NCBI RefSeq assembly: GCF_003112575.1
Contig: NZ_BEWC01000001.1
Span: 1,240,001 to 1,304,000, forward strand
Source of the DNA: Streptomyces ardesiacus
Lineage (GTDB): Bacteria; Actinomycetota; Actinomycetes; Streptomycetales; Streptomycetaceae
Direction: 5' to 3'
Length of the DNA stretch: 64,000 nt
Positions 63,217 to 64,000 of the stretch are shown in pieces. The first letter of the stretch is position 1; every line of letters starts with the position of its first letter. The position numbers were made by a program, and so were the translations under genes. The notes below the pieces were generated by a model. The model made no database searches. It was not told the origin of the DNA and worked only from the letters and a program-made list of their open reading frames with translations.

Positions 63217-64000
63217 TCATGCCGACCGGTACGCCGACTCCAGCGCGGCGCGCACGCGGGCCGCGCTGGTGCCCCGGGTGAACGAGGTGCTGGTCGCGGT
63301 GATCAGCGGCTGCGCGGCGGCGGGCGGCACGTACACGTCGGGCAGGAGCACCTGGCTCACCTCGGAGCCGAGCCGCTGGGCCGCCCCCACCAGCGGGAAG
63401 CCGGTGGAGACGGCGTCCGTGCGCAGGGCCATGTCCCGTCCGCTCTCCGTCACGAACCGGGCCACCGTGTCCTCGCGGTACATGAACCGCAGGAACTTCT
63501 CGACGTGCTCGATCTTGCGGACGCCGTTGGGGCTGATCCAGAAACCGATGAGGGTGTAGGCGCGGATGACGGTCGGACCGTCGTGCGCCGCACCGTCCGC
63601 GAGCGGCCAGCCGCCCACCTCCGTGTGCCGGGCCACCTTCTCGGGCACCTTGGCCAGGGCCGAGGACATCGCCGACTGCACGGCCGCCTCCTCGGTGTTG
63701 AACTGCGTCGTCATCGAGTCGGAGGTCAGCCCCTGGGCCTTGTCCGCGAAGACACCCGCGTCCCGCAGGTGCGTGAAGTACTCGATGCCCCGGCGCGCGC
63801 CGCGTCCCGAGAAGTCGCCCGTGGTGTAGACGTGCCGGGCCTCCTCCTGGGACAGGAACGTCTGGATGATCTGCGCCATCAGCTTCTGCCCGGTCCAGTC
63901 GTTGCCGCCCACGGTCACCGGGGCGATGCCCTTGGCGCGCAGTCTGCGGGCCGCGGCGATCAGCGCGTCCCCGGTCGTGGGGACCGCGTCGACCCCGGCC
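63217..64000 (-). CDS. Sugar-binding protein of the second ABC importer, N-terminus outside the window
   Basis: This is the C-terminal 260 codons of a family 1 solute-binding protein; its 5' end lies beyond the right edge. Visible segments, AGVDAVPTTGDALIAAARRLRAKGIAPVTVGG, LMAQIIQTFLSQEEARHVYTTGDF and YTLIGFWISPNGVRKIEHVEKFLRFMYRE, are typical of CUT1 lipoproteins. It is upstream of the two permeases. The signal and lipobox cannot be seen. Confidence 0.9.
   Translation of the reverse strand, partial: AGVDAVPTTGDALIAAARRLRAKGIAPVTVGGNDWTGQKLMAQIIQTFLSQEEARHVYTTGDFSGRGARRGIEYFTHLRDAGVFADKAQGLTSDSMTTQFNTEEAAVQSAMSSALAKVPEKVARHTEVGGWPLADGAAHDGPTVIRAYTLIGFWISPNGVRKIEHVEKFLRFMYREDTVARFVTESGRDMALRTDAVSTGFPLVGAAQRLGSEVSQVLLPDVYVPPAAAQPLITATSTSFTRGTSAARVRAALESAYRSA

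Noticed and set aside
1..64000. tRNA or rRNA genes, CRISPR arrays, insertion sequences, integrase or att sites
   Set aside because: I looked for cloverleaf-like segments, regular repeat arrays and transposase or integrase motifs and saw none.

Overview
The window is high-GC DNA with the codon bias, GTG/TTG starts, Tat and lipoprotein signals and gene families of a Streptomyces chromosome arm. The trimodular peptide synthetase at 33360-44294 and the ten genes around it match, in content and order, the coelichelin siderophore cluster (cchA-cchK) of Streptomyces coelicolor. The strain is therefore S. coelicolor, S. lividans or a close relative. This is recognition from memory and was not searched.

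Layout. (1) 1-7726: a sugar-catabolic block. A minus-strand operon runs from a secreted GH114 endo-alpha-1,4-polygalactosaminidase through a CUT1 ABC importer (binding lipoprotein and two permeases) and a PfkB sugar kinase to a GH4 glycosidase cut by the window edge. A secreted GH109 alpha-N-acetylgalactosaminidase-like protein lies beside it on the other strand. (2) 7763-24710: mixed chromosomal genes: a YkuD-type lipoprotein, a cold-shock protein, a SAM methyltransferase, a TetR regulator, a cyclic-nucleotide-binding protein, a beta-propeller lipoprotein, an ankyrin protein, a DinB/MDMPI-like protein, glycerol kinase, NAD synthetase, a large secreted PA14/propeller/DUF1080 protein, a DEAD-box helicase, a membrane protein, a secreted CocE/X-Pro-peptidase-like hydrolase and a DUF5302 protein. 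(3) 24798-47655: the coelichelin cluster: formyltransferase CchA and ornithine hydroxylase CchB supply building blocks, CchH assembles the peptide, MbtH-like CchK assists, CchG/CchI are probably the exporter, CchF/C/D/E import the ferric complex and CchJ hydrolyses it. DmdR1-type iron boxes precede the transcription units. A 25-codon gene for a ribosomal-protein-bL37-like peptide sits inside. (4) 47645-49028: GH19 chitinase and AA10 chitin monooxygenase, with a DasR-like site upstream. (5) 49452-55136: a ferritin-like/iminophenylpyruvate-dimer-synthase-like protein, a MerR-like pseudogene, VOC, DmpA-family peptidase, AhpD-like, pirin and alpha/beta hydrolase genes. (6) 55198-64000: a siderophore-interacting flavoprotein with its own iron box, then a second CUT1 sugar operon (binding protein cut by the window edge, two permeases, LacI regulator, GH5-like and GH3 glycosidases).

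The points I consider most worth following are: complementary ATP-site degeneration in CchG and CchI, which predicts an asymmetric heterodimeric exporter; a possible galactosaminogalactan-degrading operon at the left edge; the bL37-like mini-gene inside the siderophore cluster; a mutually exclusive hairpin pair ahead of the DEAD-box helicase; and two long operator-like palindromes.
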